A model generated the notes under the pieces. The model saw nothing but the letters and a program-made list of their open reading frames with translations, did no database searches and was not told the DNA's origin. A program made the position numbers and the translations under genes. Below are positions 62,261 through 64,000 of a stretch of 64,000 bases of DNA, piece after piece (positions within the stretch are counted from its first letter, which is position 1; each line of letters opens with the position of its first letter). The stretch spans positions 123,837,573 through 123,901,572 of the forward strand of contig CM035168.1 of NCBI GenBank assembly GCA_020205615.1, read 5' to 3'. This stretch comes from Panax quinquefolius (Eukaryota; Streptophyta; Magnoliopsida; Apiales; Araliaceae).

Positions 62261-64000
62261 TGTAAGACCCAAAATTTTTTAAATAAAAAGAATTTCCTTT
62301 ATTTATTATTTTGAAATAGTAAGGGTTGATTTGAATAATGTGGATAGTTAAGGGTAAAATACGCAAATATTTCAAAATAATAAGTGGTTATAAAATATTC
62401 ATTGTTGTCGGGAATATTCGTTTGGTCGTGGAATATTCAGATCGTCGGGGAATATTCGCAAATGCAATGACAATGAAAATGTGTGGAGCCCATAACTGAA
62501 AGCGATTGGATGAAGAAAGCGATGAATATAAGTTGGTTAAAAATAACGGCGTAGTTATTACCGAATTAAGACCATTGGAATACCTTGGTTAAAATAAAAA
62601 GAATATGTCTGCGTGGTCGCACAAGAAACACACCAGATTGAGATTTCAGATTGCATCAATTATTGATCACGTACGTGAAGGCCTTTACTCAATAATTATT
62701 ACGAGAATTCTCGCTCAAGATTTTATTTTATTGATTCAATAATTCTTTGCGTTGATATTTTATATTATTGTTGTTCAATAATTGTCATCGACATTATCTC
62801 CATTATCGGATCAATAATTCATATTATTTGAATAATATTATTAGATAAAGATTATTGTGATGTCTAGAAAGTTACATCAAGGAGAGGTTTGGTCACCTAA
62901 TTGCAAGGCCAAGAAGAGAGAAATCCTTATCTGAAAGCCCCCTCTTCCAGGAAACTACGGTTGTCATAATTGTGATTACGTAATATTATTTGTGAATAAT
63001 TAATTATTGATATGATAAGAAAATATTTATAAACGATGGATTTATTTATTTTATGTGGTTATAATTGAATGATTTAATGTTGAGGTGTTTTATCGGTATT
63101 TTATCGGATTAGAGGTATTAAAATTAAATCGGGGTTTTGAGATATATCATGCGGGGTTATAATTTTTAATCCGATAGTTGGATGGTGGTAATTTTGGGTA
63201 TGTTATACATACATAAGTTGAGTATATGTCCACAAATTTTGAACCGTTTAAAATGCACGAATGATTTGTTGTGAATTTTAAGAGGTGTCGAATTCGGAAA
63301 TTAGGTTTATAATTGATTTTGGTGGAAAATTCTAGAATTGAGTGGGCCCCACTTGTGGTTGGTGAAGAAATGTGCTGAATTTTATTTCAAATGTGGTGGG
63401 TGGCAATAGTAGAGGTAAAGCCATCGTGTAAAGAAAGTCAAGTCCGCTTCTACGGCTAACATTTTCCTATAAATAGAGGCTAAGTTAGAATTGAAAATCA
63501 CACCGTAAACAAAGATTTCTCTTTTCTCTCTATATTATTGAGCGTATTTTGTGAGTATTTAGATACTTTGAGAGTTCTTTGTCAAGACAAGTTTCATTCA
63601 AAGATCACTTCCCTTTCCATGGAAAGTACTAATTCTTTGAGGTAAGGGATATTATTTTTTTTTCAGTAATGATATTATTTCTTCAATATCATTATCTTTG
63701 AAATATTGATTGGAACTTTTATCAAATTTGGAACTTTTTTCATGTCGGGGAGTTCTTATTCATGAGTTATTATTCACGAGTTACTTATTCATGAGTTACT
63801 ATTCACGAGTTCTTATTCACAAGTCTTATTAACGTAAGCGTGAAAATGTTTTTTGTGGAATTTCTATCTTTTGGTGTCTGAGTTCTTATTCACGATATCG
63901 ACCTATTATTCACGATACTGAGACTATTCATAGAAAAATAAAATTTCTTCTTTTAGTCCAAAACATCTATTACGGATACTAGCTCCGATCAGTATCCATG
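62261..64000 (+). repeat. 3' LTR of the right-hand element, cut by the window edge
   Basis: Collinear with 54805 onward, including the intact tataaata box (63468) and the ttattcacgagt cluster (63750-63830). About 0.9 kb is missing beyond the window. Confidence 0.92.

Larger units (their letters stand above)
54805..64000 (+). mobile_element. Ty3/gypsy LTR retrotransposon (chromovirus-like), runs off the window
   Basis: 5' LTR 54805-57452, primer-binding site 57457, broken gag-pol about 57660-62250, polypurine tract 62251, and 3' LTR from 62261 past the window end. Domain order PR-RT-RNase H-IN identifies Ty3/gypsy. It belongs to the family of the solo LTR at 16013. The target duplication cannot be checked because the right end is absent; the 5 bp before the element are CACAT. 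Confidence 0.92.

Overview
The window is nuclear DNA from a flowering plant, most likely a eudicot. It is AT-rich, its genes have many introns with GT-AG splice sites, and it holds three recognisable, intact plant nuclear genes set among plant-type transposons. I cannot name the species. The left part (about 1-21,050) and the right end (about 54,100-64,000) are transposon territory. The middle (about 22,500-53,300) is the gene-bearing part.

Left part. From about 1,300 to 8,700 lies a decayed Mutator-like element. It combines a ULP1-type SUMO-protease-like gene on the + strand with a MURA-type transposase on the - strand, and is flanked on the right by about seven tandem copies of a ~260-bp AT-rich unit. 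At 8,902-21,049 follows a Ty3/gypsy-like retroelement in the order LTR, internal region, LTR, truncated second internal region. Its second LTR was interrupted by a solo LTR of a related family (16,013-18,714) with a perfect 5-bp target-site duplication. The first internal region carries a coiled-coil ORF after the primer-binding site, protease/RT remnants, a diverged LTR-like block and a 57-bp minisatellite.

Middle. A small unassigned ORF lies at about 22.6 kb (-). A class II formin with PTEN-like/C2, proline-rich and FH2 regions is on the - strand at 25,073-37,205; I resolved 17 coding exons that stay in frame to a predicted 1,286 residues. Next is a broken SPARK-type receptor-like kinase (-, 38,300-40,580) carrying a long AAG/CTT microsatellite. 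Plastid omega-6 desaturase FAD6 follows (+, 42,195-50,739), with ten coding exons giving a predicted 441 residues and all three histidine boxes. Its introns hold a 740-bp hAT-type MITE with an 8-bp duplication and a 433-bp Copia-type solo LTR with a 5-bp duplication. An intronless BTB/POZ (T1-type) protein of 447 residues (-, 51,960-53,303) closes the gene block.

Right end. A Copia RNase H remnant (-) is cut at 54,805 by a long Ty3/gypsy element of the same family as the solo LTR. Its 5' LTR, frame-broken gag-pol with a chromovirus-like tail, and most of its 3' LTR are inside the window; the element runs off the right edge. The cellular genes are independent transcription units with no operon-like linkage. 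The formin acts on actin and microtubules, FAD6 on plastid membrane lipids, and the BTB protein is probably a ubiquitin-ligase adaptor. No tRNA, rRNA or CRISPR array was recognised.
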